Shown one piece after another: positions 43,552 to 53,513 of a DNA stretch of 64,000 nucleotides. How positions within the stretch are numbered: position 1 is the stretch's first letter; each line of letters begins with the position of its first letter. The stretch comes from Salinibacterium sp. TMP30 (GTDB lineage: Bacteria; Actinomycetota; Actinomycetes; Actinomycetales; Microbacteriaceae): contig NZ_CP151642.1 in the NCBI RefSeq assembly GCF_038397785.1, positions 2,356,001 to 2,420,000 on the forward strand. Reading direction: 5' to 3'. Under the pieces are notes generated by a model, which did no database searches, had not been told where the DNA came from, and saw only the letters and a list, made by a program, of their open reading frames with translations. Made by a program: the position numbers and the translations under genes.

Positions 43552-46029
43552 TTAGGCCTCAACCTCAGCAGGTTCCTTTTCGGGGAGGCCCGGCTGGCGG
43601 CTCGTGGTGAACACGAACGTGTTGTCAATGAAGTCAACGTGCACGTGATCGCCGGCGTTGAGCTCGCCGTGCAGAATCTTCTCGCTCAGGGCGTCTTCTA
43701 CCTCGTGCTGCACTGCGCGGCGGAGCGGTCGTGCACCGAGGGCGGGGTCGAACCCGATATCGATGAGACGCTCCTTGGCAGGAACAGTGAGCTCAACGGT
43801 GAGGTCGCGATCCATCATCCGCTCCGAGAGTCGCTTGATGAAGAGATCGACAATCTGCAACAGTTCTGGCTTGCTGAGCTGCGGGAACACGATGGTCTCG
43901 TCAACACGGTTGAGGAACTCTGGCTTGAAGTGCTTCTTGAGCTCTTCAACAACCTTGCCGCGCATGCGGTCGTAACTTGTTGCCGAGTCGCCTTCCACCT
44001 GGAACCCCATGGGGCCCGCGGTGATGTCCTTGGTGCCGAGGTTGGTGGTCATGATGATGACGGTGTTCTTGAAGTCCACTACGCGACCCTGGCCGTCGGT
44101 CAGGCGACCCTCTTCGAGGATCTGCAGGAGCGAGTTGAAGATATCGGGGTGAGCCTTCTCGATTTCGTCGAACAGCACAACGCTGAATGGCTTGCGGCGT
44201 ACCTTCTCGGTGAGCTGGCCTCCCTCTTCGAATCCTACGAATCCGGGAGGGGCACCGAACAGGCGCGAAACGGTGTGCTTCTCGCCGTATTCGCTCATGT
44301 CGAGCGAGATCATGGCCGACTCGTCGTCGAACAGGAATTCGGCAAGCGCCTTAGCAAGCTCGGTCTTACCGACACCGGTGGGGCCGGCGAAGATGAACGA
44401 ACCACTGGGACGGTTGGGGTCCTTGAGTCCAGCACGCGTGCGGCGGATGGTCTTGGAGAGAACCGAGATGGCTTCCTCTTGACCAATGACGCGCATGTGC
44501 AGTGCCTTCTCCATGAAGATGAGTCGGCTGGATTCTTCTTCGGTGAGCTTGAACACGGGGATGCCGGTTGCTGCTGCCAGAACTTCGGCAATCAAGCCTT
44601 CATCCACGATTCCGCTCGCACCAACGTCGCCCGACTTCCACTGCTTCTCGAGGCGCAGGCGCTCTCCGAGCAGTTTCTTTTCTTCGTCGCGCAGGCTGGC
44701 GGCCTTTTCGAAGTCTTGGTCTTCGATTGCGCCCTCTTTTTGGCCACGGACTTCGGCAATCTTGTCGTCGAATTCACGCAGCTCGGGGGGTGCAGAAAGG
44801 ATGGAGAGTCGCAAGCGTGCGCCTGCTTCATCCAGAAGGTCAATTGCCTTGTCTGGCAGGAACCTGTCGGCCACGTAGCGGTCGGCGAGGTTCGCTGCGG
44901 CAACAATGGCACCGTCAGTGATGGACACCTTGTGGAAGGACTCGTAGCGGTCGCGGAGCCCTTTCAGGATGTTGATGGTATGCGGCAGGTTGGGTTCGTG
45001 CACCTGCACCGACTGGAATCGACGCTCGAGAGCAGCATCTTTCTCGAAGTGCTTGCGGTACTCGTCGAGAGTGGTCGCACCGATCGTCTGGAGCTCGCCG
45101 CGGGCAAGCAGCGGCTTGAGGATGGAGGCAGCATCGATGGCGCCCTCGGCCGCTCCAGCACCAACGAGGGTGTGGATTTCGTCGATGAAGACGATGATGT
45201 CGCCGCGAGTGCGGATCTCTTTGGTTACTTTCTTGAGTCGCTCTTCAAAGTCACCGCGGTAGCGGCTTCCGGCGATGAGCGATCCGAGGTCGAGCGAGTA
45301 GAGCTGCTTGTCTTTCAGTGTCTCGGGTACCTCACCGTGAACGATGGCGAGGGCGAGTCCTTCAACAACGGCGGTCTTACCCACACCGGGTTCGCCGATG
45401 AGCACTGGGTTGTTCTTGCTGCGGCGGGAGAGGATCTGCATGACGCGTTCCATCTCCTTCTCGCGGCCGATTACGGGGTCGAGCTTGCCGTCACGTGCCG
45501 CCTGAGTGAGGTTGCGGCCGAACTGGTCAAGAACCTGCGAACCCTTGTCGGGCGTCGCGTCGTTTCCGCCAACGGCAACAGCCTCTTTGCCTTGGAAGCT
45601 ACCGAGGAGCTGGATGACCTGCTGACGCACCTTGTTGAGGTCTGCGCCCAGCTTGACGAGAACCTGGGCGGCAACGCCTTCACCCTCGCGGATGAGGCCC
45701 AACAGGATGTGCTCGGTGCCGATGTAGTTGTGGCCGAGTTGCAGCGCTTCGCGCAAGCTCAGCTCAAGTACCTTCTTGGCACGGGGCGTGAAGGGGATGT
45801 GGCCGGTCGGCTGCTGCTGACCCTGACCAATAATGTCTTGCACCTGCTCGCGCACAGAGTCGAGTGAAATGCCCAAAGACTCGAGTGCCTTCGCGGCGAC
45901 TCCCTCGCCCTCATGGATGAGGCCAAGCAGAATGTGCTCCGTGCCGATGTAGTTGTGGTTGAGCATCTTGGCCTCTTCTTGGGCCAAAACGACTACCCGA
46001 CGGGCGCGGTCGGTAAATCTCTCAAACAT
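43552..46029 (-). CDS. clpC: ClpC: ATP-dependent Clp protease unfoldase
   Basis: An 825-residue Hsp100 ATPase that unfolds substrates for ClpP. It has two ClpN repeats ([21 protein letters not shown] and the near copy at about residue 80), AAA1 with [13 protein letters not shown], a UVR coiled-coil region around 425, AAA2 with [16 protein letters not shown], and a C-terminal D2-small domain. Length and order match actinobacterial ClpC1. A long open frame on the opposite strand is a shadow. A ClgR-type box lies 80 bp upstream. Confidence 0.97.
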   Translation of the reverse strand: MFERFTDRARRVVVLAQEEAKMLNHNYIGTEHILLGLIHEGEGVAAKALESLGISLDSVREQVQDIIGQGQQQPTGHIPFTPRAKKVLELSLREALQLGHNYIGTEHILLGLIREGEGVAAQVLVKLGADLNKVRQQVIQLLGSFQGKEAVAVGGNDATPDKGSQVLDQFGRNLTQAARDGKLDPVIGREKEMERVMQILSRRSKNNPVLIGEPGVGKTAVVEGLALAIVHGEVPETLKDKQLYSLDLGSLIAGSRYRGDFEERLKKVTKEIRTRGDIIVFIDEIHTLVGAGAAEGAIDAASILKPLLARGELQTIGATTLDEYRKHFEKDAALERRFQSVQVHEPNLPHTINILKGLRDRYESFHKVSITDGAIVAAANLADRYVADRFLPDKAIDLLDEAGARLRLSILSAPPELREFDDKIAEVRGQKEGAIEDQDFEKAASLRDEEKKLLGERLRLEKQWKSGDVGASGIVDEGLIAEVLAAATGIPVFKLTEEESSRLIFMEKALHMRVIGQEEAISVLSKTIRRTRAGLKDPNRPSGSFIFAGPTGVGKTELAKALAEFLFDDESAMISLDMSEYGEKHTVSRLFGAPPGFVGFEEGGQLTEKVRRKPFSVVLFDEIEKAHPDIFNSLLQILEEGRLTDGQGRVVDFKNTVIIMTTNLGTKDITAGPMGFQVEGDSATSYDRMRGKVVEELKKHFKPEFLNRVDETIVFPQLSKPELLQIVDLFIKRLSERMMDRDLTVELTVPAKERLIDIGFDPALGARPLRRAVQHEVEDALSEKILHGELNAGDHVHVDFIDNTFVFTTSRQPGLPEKEPAEVEA

Positions 46030-46108
46030 CTCTTCACTCCTTTGATACCGCTACGAATTCGGTACCCATGTAAAGAGAGTAACCAGTGAAATGGTGAAAT
46101 AGTCCGGT

Positions 46109-46126
46109 GTTCGCCCTAGGCGTGAC
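46109..46126 (-). promoter_or_regulatory. ClgR-type operator upstream of clpC
   Basis: On the clpC coding strand the site reads GTCACGCCTAGGGCGAAC. The ClgR consensus I recall (WNNWCGCYNANRGCGWWS) matches at all but the first position. ClgR activates clp genes in corynebacteria and streptomycetes. Confidence 0.65.
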
Positions 46127-46135
46127 GGTCTACGG

Positions 46136-47212
46136 CTAGCGCTCAGGGACGCAGGCACCTGGGCCTGCGCCGTCTAAGAATTCTGCACCAGTGGCGAGCA
46201 CCGCTTCGAAGAATTTTTGATCATCGCTCGACTCATTGACGGTGCCCTTGCACGTGGAGGTGTGCAACTGAAACTGCTGTTCTCCAGCCGCATACCTGAC
46301 GTTCAGGTTGCTCACCGGGGTTGCTTGAGCCGCGGCTAGGAGAGCGTTCTCCCAATCGGCTTCGCGATATTCGCGGTGGCTGATTAGAATCTCTGCGAGC
46401 GCCGGCTTGTCGAGCTGTGGCTTGTTCCACATCAGCAGCACGCCTTCGGGGTATTCAAAGTCTGGCGCCGGGTTCTCCGGGACTGCCGAGAAATCGATCA
46501 GAGGGATGGTGCCGCGGATCCCGTCAAGCAACTGCACAAGGTCGGCTGGCGGCAGGTGCGGATAGGACCGCATCCCCGCAAATTCCCAGATCGTGGGGTT
46601 TTGTGTCTCGTCGTGCACGGCATTGAGTGCTTCGACGTTCTCAATTATGAGTTCAGCGGTACGCCCCGCGTCAGCCTGTTCGGGTGCGCTGAAGGTGCGG
46701 TCGTAGGTCCCGGTAATGGCCGCCGGCGTCAGGGCCATCGATAGTTGGGTGCCGGTCGCGGTTTCTGCAGCCCGCCAGTATGCGAAGTCCTCCGCGAACT
46801 GTTCGTCGGAGTATCCGAAGTAGCTCCGGGTAAGCATGCTGTTGGTGTCCCCTGCGATTCGCAGTGTGAGTAGTGGCACCGCATTTGCCAGCTCGACGCT
46901 CGTGAAGGCCTCATGGGTCACCGTTGCGATCTCCCACGCTTGGTCTTTGGTGGACGCCGCGTTCACTGTCACCTGAAGTTGGGCCTCATCCCCTGACGGG
47001 CCATCGGAGGTGAAGTCGGATGATGCGGACTCAACACCCTCGATGCGCTCAAGCGCTGAGACGACATCCGCGAGCTTTCGCTGCTTTTCAGCATCTGCAG
47101 CCACGACCCCGAACACTTGGCCAGCATCGTTGACAAGCGAGCAGCCGCCGAGAGTGAGAGAAAGGAGCACGGCAGCGGCGACAATTGCGGCCGGACGTCG
47201 AGAACTCTTCAT
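46136..47212 (-). CDS. Putative lipoprotein of unknown function
   Basis: A 358-residue exported protein. The signal peptide ends in the lipobox LTLGGC (Cys24), so it should be lipid-anchored. The mature part has no recognised enzyme motif; a C-terminal cysteine pair (TCKGTV and GACVPER) may form a disulfide. The repeated ratio of small residues with amphipathic segments (ADVVSALERIEGVESASSDF) hints at a BON- or ferredoxin-like fold, but that is a guess. It is divergent from the LysR gene. Confidence 0.7.
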   Translation of the reverse strand: MKSSRRPAAIVAAAVLLSLTLGGCSLVNDAGQVFGVVAADAEKQRKLADVVSALERIEGVESASSDFTSDGPSGDEAQLQVTVNAASTKDQAWEIATVTHEAFTSVELANAVPLLTLRIAGDTNSMLTRSYFGYSDEQFAEDFAYWRAAETATGTQLSMALTPAAITGTYDRTFSAPEQADAGRTAELIIENVEALNAVHDETQNPTIWEFAGMRSYPHLPPADLVQLLDGIRGTIPLIDFSAVPENPAPDFEYPEGVLLMWNKPQLDKPALAEILISHREYREADWENALLAAAQATPVSNLNVRYAAGEQQFQLHTSTCKGTVNESSDDQKFFEAVLATGAEFLDGAGPGACVPER

Positions 47213-47399
47213 GATTCAAACTTACGCACTGGTGGGCGTTGAGGCCTGTCCCCGTTCGGGTTGAGCTCAGGGACGTGCCGCTCAGATCCACCCGTCTCGC
47301 AGCAAATGACGTCTGCTACTGCTGCGTCGCCGCTAGACCAAACCAAAGTTAATCATTCTGTAACGTTATGTAGCGGTGCTTTGGCCATAAGGTGTCGTT

Positions 47400-48476
47400 A
47401 TGCAGGCCGCGTCAGGAGAATCCGCCAACCTTGATGAACTCACGCGTGCACTCGACCTCCACATGCTGCGCATCCTGGTCGCAATCAACGAAACCGGGAG
47501 TGTCTCCGCCGCCGCCCGCCGCCTAGGGTTCAGCCAACCCGCCATCACCCAACACCTCAAGCGCAGCGAAGCCCGCCTCACCATCGCGCTCGTCGCCCGA
47601 ACACCGCGCGGTATGGAACTCACCGAAAGTGGCGCACTCCTTGCGCGTCACGCACCGCGCATCGACGCCGCAATTACCGCCGCCGCCAGCGACCTCACCG
47701 CGCACCTCGGCCTCGACCGCGGCTCCGTGCGGCTTGCCGCGTTTCCCGCCGCCGTCGCCAGCATCATCGCGCCACTACTTTCGCGCCTCGATCGCGAGTT
47801 TCCGGGCATCCATGTCGAATTCAGCGAAGCTAACCCGGATGCCGCCCTCAGCGCTGTAGCCGAAGGTCGCGCCGACATTGCGCTCGATTACCGCTATGCG
47901 AGTGACCACACCATCGCATCGAGCTCCCACACAAGTGCCGACGGACTGCGCTCCCGCTTCCTGCTCTCGGAGAACGTGCTCGCGATCGTTCCCCGCACCG
48001 AAGCCGACAAGTTGGGCGCGACCGCGAGCGTCACAACATTGCTCCCCTTTACGTGGATCGGCGGCCCGGCAACCTGCACCGAACAACTCGTCGCCGTCGC
48101 CCACACCCTCGACGAAAAGCCAAGCCTCCGCCACGATGTAACCAAGACCGATGCCGCACTCGCGCTCGTCGCCTCCGGAATCGGCGTGACCTTTCTCTCT
48201 GAACTCGCACTCGCGACCACCGCCCTCCCCGCCGAGGTCATCGCGATCGAACTTCAGCCCAAACTTCGTCGACGCATCTATGCGACCACCCTCGACGACA
48301 CAGCCGACACCCCGAGCATTGCGGTCGCCCTACGGCTGCTCGCCATGCGTGAGGTGGCCCGGAAAACGAGCAGTGACCGCGCGGCACTATCACAGCACTC
48401 CCATCTTCAGCGCGCGAGATTCTCCTCACCACCATTCACTCATCCTGTGACCCTCACCGAAAGGCACGAACTGCGC
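47400..48476 (+). CDS. LysR-family regulator that runs in frame into the next gene
   Basis: The first 359 codons of an 890-codon frame with no stop. Residues 15-75 are a LysR helix-turn-helix (LDLHMLRILVAINETGSVSA, ARRLGFSQPAITQHLKRSEA). Residues 100 to about 320 are the LysR substrate domain (VRLAAFPAAVASIIAPLL, IALDYRY, GVTFLSELAL). About 38 residues of unremarkable linker lead to the binding-protein start codon. AAGGTG precedes the ATG. Either the LysR stop has been lost or translation of the next gene restarts internally. It likely controls the peptide importer behind it. Confidence 0.75.
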
Positions 48477-50072
48477 ATGAGAACTTCGAACACAACACTG
48501 GCCCGGGGAGCCCGGGCGTCAACGGTTGCCGTTGCCGCCTCCGCCCTACTACTCGCCGGCTGTGCCACCACGAGCACCAATACCGGCGACGGCAACATCG
48601 ACACCATCACCGTTGCCCTGCCCGGATCGCTCTCCAGCCTCTATGTTGGCGCGGAGAGCGGCATCCTGAACTACTACATCGCCTCCATCACCCAGGAAGG
48701 CCTCGTGTCGTTGGATGCCGATGGTGCGCTCCAACCTGGCCTCGCAGAATCGTGGGAACAACCGGATGACCTGACCTACGTTTATGAGCTTCGTGACGAT
48801 GCGATGTTCCAAGATGGCACCCCGGTGACCGCCGATGATGTCGTCTTCAGCTTGGAGCAGGCACGCGACGAAACCAGCTCACCCGGACTCTCCTACTACC
48901 TCGGAGGCGTAGACACCGTCGAAAAGACCGGCGACAGCGAAGTCACCGTCACCCTCACCGCCCCCGACTCTGCCTTCGCAAAGAACATGAGCACCGGTGG
49001 CGCAGCCTTCATCACGTCGCAGAAGTTCTGGGAAGAGAATAACGGCGAGGTCGGCACCAGCAGCTCTCTGCTACTCGGCTCGGGGCCCTACAAGGTCACC
49101 GAGTTCGTCCCCGACTCCCACGTGTACTTTGAACGCGTCGACACCTGGTGGGGCGAGCTTCCCACGGTGAAGAACATCGACGTGAAGTTCATCCCCGATG
49201 AGGGAACGCGACTTCTCGCGGCCCAATCTGGCGACATCGACATTGCCTTCAACGTGCCGCTTGCCCAGTCAACCCAGTGGGAAAACCTCGACAACATGCG
49301 CGTCGACTACGTCAACGACCTCTCGTACGTCGGCATGTACTTCAACACCACACTCGCCCCCTTCGATGACCCGAAGGTGCGCGAAGCATTCGCCCACAGC
49401 GTCGACCGCACCACCATCGTTGACAAACTGCTGCGCGGCCACGGAGAAGTAGCCACCGCCATCGCCACTCCAGAATCGCTCGGAAGTGTCTATAGCCCCG
49501 ACGATGCCCGCGACCTGCTCGCGAGCATCCCGCAGTATGACTTCGACCTCGACGCGGCCGCGAAAGCGCTTGCGGCATCCGATCACCCGGATGGCTTCGA
49601 AACCGACATGCTGTTCCCCTCGACCGGACCCCAGCTCGGCTCTGCCGCGCAATCGCTCGCCGAGAACCTCTCCAAGATCGGCATCACCCTCAACGTGCGT
49701 GAAGTTCCTATCGAAGAGTGGCTTGCGAGCCTAGAACCCAACAGCAGCTACGGCGTAGGGCTGATGTGGTACTTCTCCACCCTCGGTGACCCCTCGGAGG
49801 TGTCGTCGTACATGCTCGGCGAGTTCAACATCTCAAACTACGAGAACCCAGAAGTGCTCTCACTGTTTGAACGTGTTGGTGCCGAGACCGACCCGGCGGC
49901 CCGCATCGACCTTCTCATTGAGGCGGAAGTTCTCCAGGCCGAAGACATCATCAACGTTCCGCTCTGGTGGGGACAATCAGCAACGGCATTCTCGAAGAAC
50001 ATCGAAATGAGCAACTACAGCTCATTCGCGTTCATCTCGTCGTGGCCCGCTACGCTCACCCCCGCTGGATAG
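48477..50072 (+). CDS. ABC transporter substrate-binding lipoprotein, peptide family
   Basis: Read from ATG at 48477 this is a 531-residue SBP_bac_5 protein. The signal peptide ends in the lipobox LLLAGC (Cys29). Family segments: GLAESWEQPDDLTYVYELRD, VREAFAHSVDRTTIVDKLL. AAAGG lies 13 bases before the ATG, further than usual. The frame is continuous with the upstream LysR gene, so a 890-residue fusion is formally possible; a functional signal peptide in its middle argues for separate synthesis. It opens an importer operon with 3 bp to the first permease. Confidence 0.82.
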   Translation: MRTSNTTLARGARASTVAVAASALLLAGCATTSTNTGDGNIDTITVALPGSLSSLYVGAESGILNYYIASITQEGLVSLDADGALQPGLAESWEQPDDLTYVYELRDDAMFQDGTPVTADDVVFSLEQARDETSSPGLSYYLGGVDTVEKTGDSEVTVTLTAPDSAFAKNMSTGGAAFITSQKFWEENNGEVGTSSSLLLGSGPYKVTEFVPDSHVYFERVDTWWGELPTVKNIDVKFIPDEGTRLLAAQSGDIDIAFNVPLAQSTQWENLDNMRVDYVNDLSYVGMYFNTTLAPFDDPKVREAFAHSVDRTTIVDKLLRGHGEVATAIATPESLGSVYSPDDARDLLASIPQYDFDLDAAAKALAASDHPDGFETDMLFPSTGPQLGSAAQSLAENLSKIGITLNVREVPIEEWLASLEPNSSYGVGLMWYFSTLGDPSEVSSYMLGEFNISNYENPEVLSLFERVGAETDPAARIDLLIEAEVLQAEDIINVPLWWGQSATAFSKNIEMSNYSSFAFISSWPATLTPAG

Positions 50073-50075
50073 TCA

Positions 50076-51065
50076 GTGATCTCAACCCCGATTGCACGCG
50101 CATCACGAGCACGGCCCCTCGGCCGCATGCTCGTGGTGCGTGTGCTCGGCACCCTCGGCATTCTGTTGGTGCTCTCCATTGTCGTATTCTCGATGCTGCA
50201 CCTCGCCCCCGGCGATATCGTCAAGAACCTTCTCGGCAATCGACCATCATCACCGGATGCCGTAGCCGCGATTCGTGCGCAATATCATCTAGATCAGCCT
50301 CTCTACATGCAATACCTGATCTGGCTCGGCAACACCCTCACCGGTGACTTCGGTCAATCCATTCGTCTGCAGGATTCGGTATCGAATGTGATCGGCGCCC
50401 GCCTCGGTATCACCGCGTCGCTCAGCGGTCTTGCGTTTGTTCTCGCGCTTGTCGTCGCAATCCCGCTTGGTGTTCAGAGTGCTGTGCGTTCGGGCAGCTG
50501 GATCGACCGCTTCGCTACCGGCTTCGGCATCGTCGGGCTCAGCGCCCCCACCTTCGCCGTCGGCCTGCTCCTGCTCTACGTTTTCGCGTTCTACCTGCCA
50601 ATCTTTCCGGTCTACGGCTCTGGGGATGGCGGACTCGACACTCTCTGGCACCTTGTGCTCCCCGCTATTACTTTGGCGCTTGGACTCGGGGCAATCATCC
50701 TCAAACTCACCCGCACGGCGATGCTGCGCGAACTCGAATCCGACTATGTAACCTTTGGTCACGCGCGCGGACTTCCCGATCGCCAAGTGCACATGATCGC
50801 CCTGCGCAACGCTGCCATCCCCATCGTCACCGGCGCCAGCCTCGTGCTGACCTTCCTCGTCGGCGGCACCGTGCTCGCCGAGACCACGTTCGCTTTGCCG
50901 GGCCTCGGCACCCTGCTGCAAGGCTCCGTGCTTTTCAAAGACATTGCCGTTGTGCAAGCACTCACCCTGCTCGTGGCGGTGACGATTGCAACAATCGCGC
51001 TGCTCGCCGACCTCGCCTACATCTTCCTCGATCCCCGCATCCGCGCTAAGGAGGGTGCACAGTGA
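50076..51065 (+). CDS. ABC transporter permease, DppB family
   Basis: A 329-residue permease with six spans: APGDIVKNLLGNRP after the first span, MQYLIWLGNTLTGDFGQSI, and the coupling loop GHARGLPDRQVHMIALRNAA, ending YIFLDPRIR. The start is GTG at 50076, 3 bp after the binding-protein stop; its end overlaps the next gene by GTGA. It is distinct from the DppB-like gene at 24491, so the window holds two peptide-type importers. Confidence 0.88.
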   Translation: MISTPIARASRARPLGRMLVVRVLGTLGILLVLSIVVFSMLHLAPGDIVKNLLGNRPSSPDAVAAIRAQYHLDQPLYMQYLIWLGNTLTGDFGQSIRLQDSVSNVIGARLGITASLSGLAFVLALVVAIPLGVQSAVRSGSWIDRFATGFGIVGLSAPTFAVGLLLLYVFAFYLPIFPVYGSGDGGLDTLWHLVLPAITLALGLGAIILKLTRTAMLRELESDYVTFGHARGLPDRQVHMIALRNAAIPIVTGASLVLTFLVGGTVLAETTFALPGLGTLLQGSVLFKDIAVVQALTLLVAVTIATIALLADLAYIFLDPRIRAKEGAQ

Positions 51066-51919
51066 GCAGCACCGAAGCTATCGCCCTCGCACAGGTTCCC
51101 CGCACGCGCCGTCGGCATCCCCTCGCAGTGTGGGCCTCGCTAATTCTGCTGGGCGTCGTGGCACTTCTGGTCGTGTTTGGCAATCTGATTGCTCCGGATG
51201 CCACAGCCCAGTCGATTCTCGATTCCCTCCTGCCACCGGGCAGCCCCGGCCACCTTCTCGGCACCGACGAACTCGGTCGTGACGTGCTCGCCCTGACGAT
51301 CGCAGGAGCGTCATCCGCCCTCATCGGCCCGATCTGCGTCGCGCTAGGCTCGATGCTCATCGGAATCGTACTCGGCACCATCTCCGGCTATCTGCGCGGC
51401 CCCATCGACTTCATCATTGGCCGCTGGACCGACCTGCTCTTCTCGCTGCCCCTGTTGCTCGCCGCGATTGTCGTTGCCGGCGTTTTCGGTGCCGGCTATT
51501 GGATGACCGTGCTGCTGTTGATCTTGCTGTTCTCGCCCTCAGACACCCGCATCGTTCGTGCTGGAGTGATGGAGCAGGCCGCTCGACCGTTCGTGGAGGC
51601 AGCCCAAATGCTGTCCCTCTCCCGCACCCGCATCATGTTTACCCAAGTGCTGCCGAACGTGTCATCGCTCATCATCACAAACGCGATGCTCAATGTGGCT
51701 TTCGCTCTCGTCGCATTCTCCTCACTGTCATTCTTGGGCGTCGGCGTTGCTCCCGGAACCGCAGACTGGGGCCGCCAGCTCACCGATGGCCGAGCGATCA
51801 TGGTCGACAATCCTGCCGCCGTGCTCGTGCCCGCACTACTCATCATCGGGGTTGCTTCTGCAGCAAACCTCGTCGGCGACTGGCTCGGGCAAAACTTGAC
51901 CAGAACGGGGCGCTCATGA
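51062..51919 (+). CDS. ABC transporter permease, DppC family
   Basis: A 285-residue permease partner. It has HLLGTDELGRDVLALTIAGA, GTISGYLRG, and the coupling loop EAAQMLSLSRTRIMFTQVLP, then SLSFLGVGVAPGTADWGRQL. The start is GTG at 51062, overlapping the previous stop; its end overlaps the ATPase gene by ATGA. Translational coupling along the operon is evident. Confidence 0.88.
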   Translation: MSSTEAIALAQVPRTRRRHPLAVWASLILLGVVALLVVFGNLIAPDATAQSILDSLLPPGSPGHLLGTDELGRDVLALTIAGASSALIGPICVALGSMLIGIVLGTISGYLRGPIDFIIGRWTDLLFSLPLLLAAIVVAGVFGAGYWMTVLLLILLFSPSDTRIVRAGVMEQAARPFVEAAQMLSLSRTRIMFTQVLPNVSSLIITNAMLNVAFALVAFSSLSFLGVGVAPGTADWGRQLTDGRAIMVDNPAAVLVPALLIIGVASAANLVGDWLGQNLTRTGRS

Positions 51920-53472
51920 CGCACGAACAAGTCGCCGTCACGGGCTTGACCATTGATGGCCCTGCCGGTGTCGTCGTCGCGCCCTTCGACTTCTCGATTG
52001 CTCCCGGCGAAACTCTTGCGCTCATCGGCGAATCGGGTTCGGGAAAGACACTCTCGGCAAAAGCCATCGCCGGGCTACTGCCCGCCGGGTTCAGCGCGCG
52101 CGGCACGATCGCTCTGGGCAGTGCCACGATCGAACTGCCGTCAACGGATGCCGTCTGGCGTGCCACCCGGGGCCGCCGAATCTCGCTGCTGCTACAGGAT
52201 CCCTTCACCAGTCTGAGCCCCGTGCACCGCTGCGGAATCCAAATCGGCATGACAATTGATGCGGCAAGCGATCGTCAATTGAGCCGTAGCGAACGAACCG
52301 CCCTCGTCACCCAGCGCCTCGCCGAAGTGAACCTGCCCGCGGAAGTCGCCCGCGCCTATCCCCACGAACTCTCCGGCGGAATGCGTCAACGCGTTGCCAT
52401 CGCCGCAGCCCTCGCCACCGACCCCGAACTACTGATCGCCGACGAACCGACCACCGCTCTCGACGCGAGCAACCAGGGCGAAATTCTCGACCTGCTGCGA
52501 GGTCTGCAACAAGCCCGCGGGATGGCCGCCCTCCTCATCTCCCACGACCTCGGTATGGTGCGGGGGCGGGCCGAACATGTGCTCGTCATGCGCGCCGGCG
52601 AAATTGTGGAGCGAGGCCTCACGAGCTCCGTGCTCAGTGCGCCTAGCCACCCATACACTCGCGCGCTCATCGAAGCCGACCCCTCCCTGACCGACCGCTC
52701 TGCCGGTGTCTCACACGCGGCATCCGACACCGCTAACGACCTCGTCGTTGTCACGGACCTCACCAAGAGTTTCGGCGACAAAACAGTGGTGCACGGGGTG
52801 AGCGTGACGATCCCTCGCGGGGAGACCGTCGGAATTGTGGGCGAGAGTGGTTCAGGCAAGACCACAATCGCGCGGTGCATTGCCGGGCTCGAGCGCGAAA
52901 CCAGCGGCAATATCGAGTTTGACGGTCTTGCTCTGGCCCCCGGCCGCGCTTCGCGCACTCCAACGCAAATGCAGATCGTGTTTCAGGATCCCTACTCCTC
53001 GCTGAACCCCATGATCAATGTTGGGCGGTCGCTGAAGCTCGCGCTCAGCGTGGCGGGGCGTCCGGCATCCGATCTGCCAGGCCTGCTGAAACTCGTGGAA
53101 CTACCCACAGAATTCGCCGGAAAACGGCCAGCCGAACTTTCGGGAGGGCAACGACAGAGGGTGGCCATTGCGCGGGCACTAGCGGTGCAACCTCAGCTGC
53201 TCATTTGCGATGAGTCAGTATCGGCCCTCGACGTTTCGGTACAAAAACAGATCCTCGATTTGCTCGCGAAACTGCGTGTCGATCTCGGACTCTCGATCCT
53301 GTTCATCTCCCACGACCTCGCCGTTGTGCGCCAACTCGCCGACCGCGTCTACGTGCTGCGCGATGGCGAAGTCGTTGAATCCGGAGCCTGCCAAGACGTG
53401 CTCAACTCACCAACCCACCCCTACACCCAATCCCTCGTCGCCGCCTCAATTCACGAAACGGCACCCCACTGA
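51916..53472 (+). CDS. Fused double ATPase of a peptide ABC importer (DppD-DppF type)
   Basis: A 518-residue protein with two ABC ATPases in one chain. The first has GESGSGKTL, LSGGMRQR and LLIADEPTTALD (about 40-190); the second has GESGSGKTT, LSGGQRQR and LLICDESVSALD (about 310-450). In the second Walker B the usual Glu-Pro is Glu-Ser, still keeping the catalytic Glu. The upstream frame extension is discarded because ATG at 51916 overlaps the permease stop. It supplies both nucleotide-binding domains for the two permeases. Confidence 0.88.
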   Translation: MTHEQVAVTGLTIDGPAGVVVAPFDFSIAPGETLALIGESGSGKTLSAKAIAGLLPAGFSARGTIALGSATIELPSTDAVWRATRGRRISLLLQDPFTSLSPVHRCGIQIGMTIDAASDRQLSRSERTALVTQRLAEVNLPAEVARAYPHELSGGMRQRVAIAAALATDPELLIADEPTTALDASNQGEILDLLRGLQQARGMAALLISHDLGMVRGRAEHVLVMRAGEIVERGLTSSVLSAPSHPYTRALIEADPSLTDRSAGVSHAASDTANDLVVVTDLTKSFGDKTVVHGVSVTIPRGETVGIVGESGSGKTTIARCIAGLERETSGNIEFDGLALAPGRASRTPTQMQIVFQDPYSSLNPMINVGRSLKLALSVAGRPASDLPGLLKLVELPTEFAGKRPAELSGGQRQRVAIARALAVQPQLLICDESVSALDVSVQKQILDLLAKLRVDLGLSILFISHDLAVVRQLADRVYVLRDGEVVESGACQDVLNSPTHPYTQSLVAASIHETAPH

Positions 53473-53513
53473 TTTCGGTGCCACCGGCGACCGAAATCCC
53501 CTGAAAGGACCCC

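Noticed and set aside
43639-45867. A 742-codon open frame antisense to clpC
   Set aside because: It is the complement of a highly conserved gene and its translation shows no known domain; codon structure of clpC leaves the opposite strand open.
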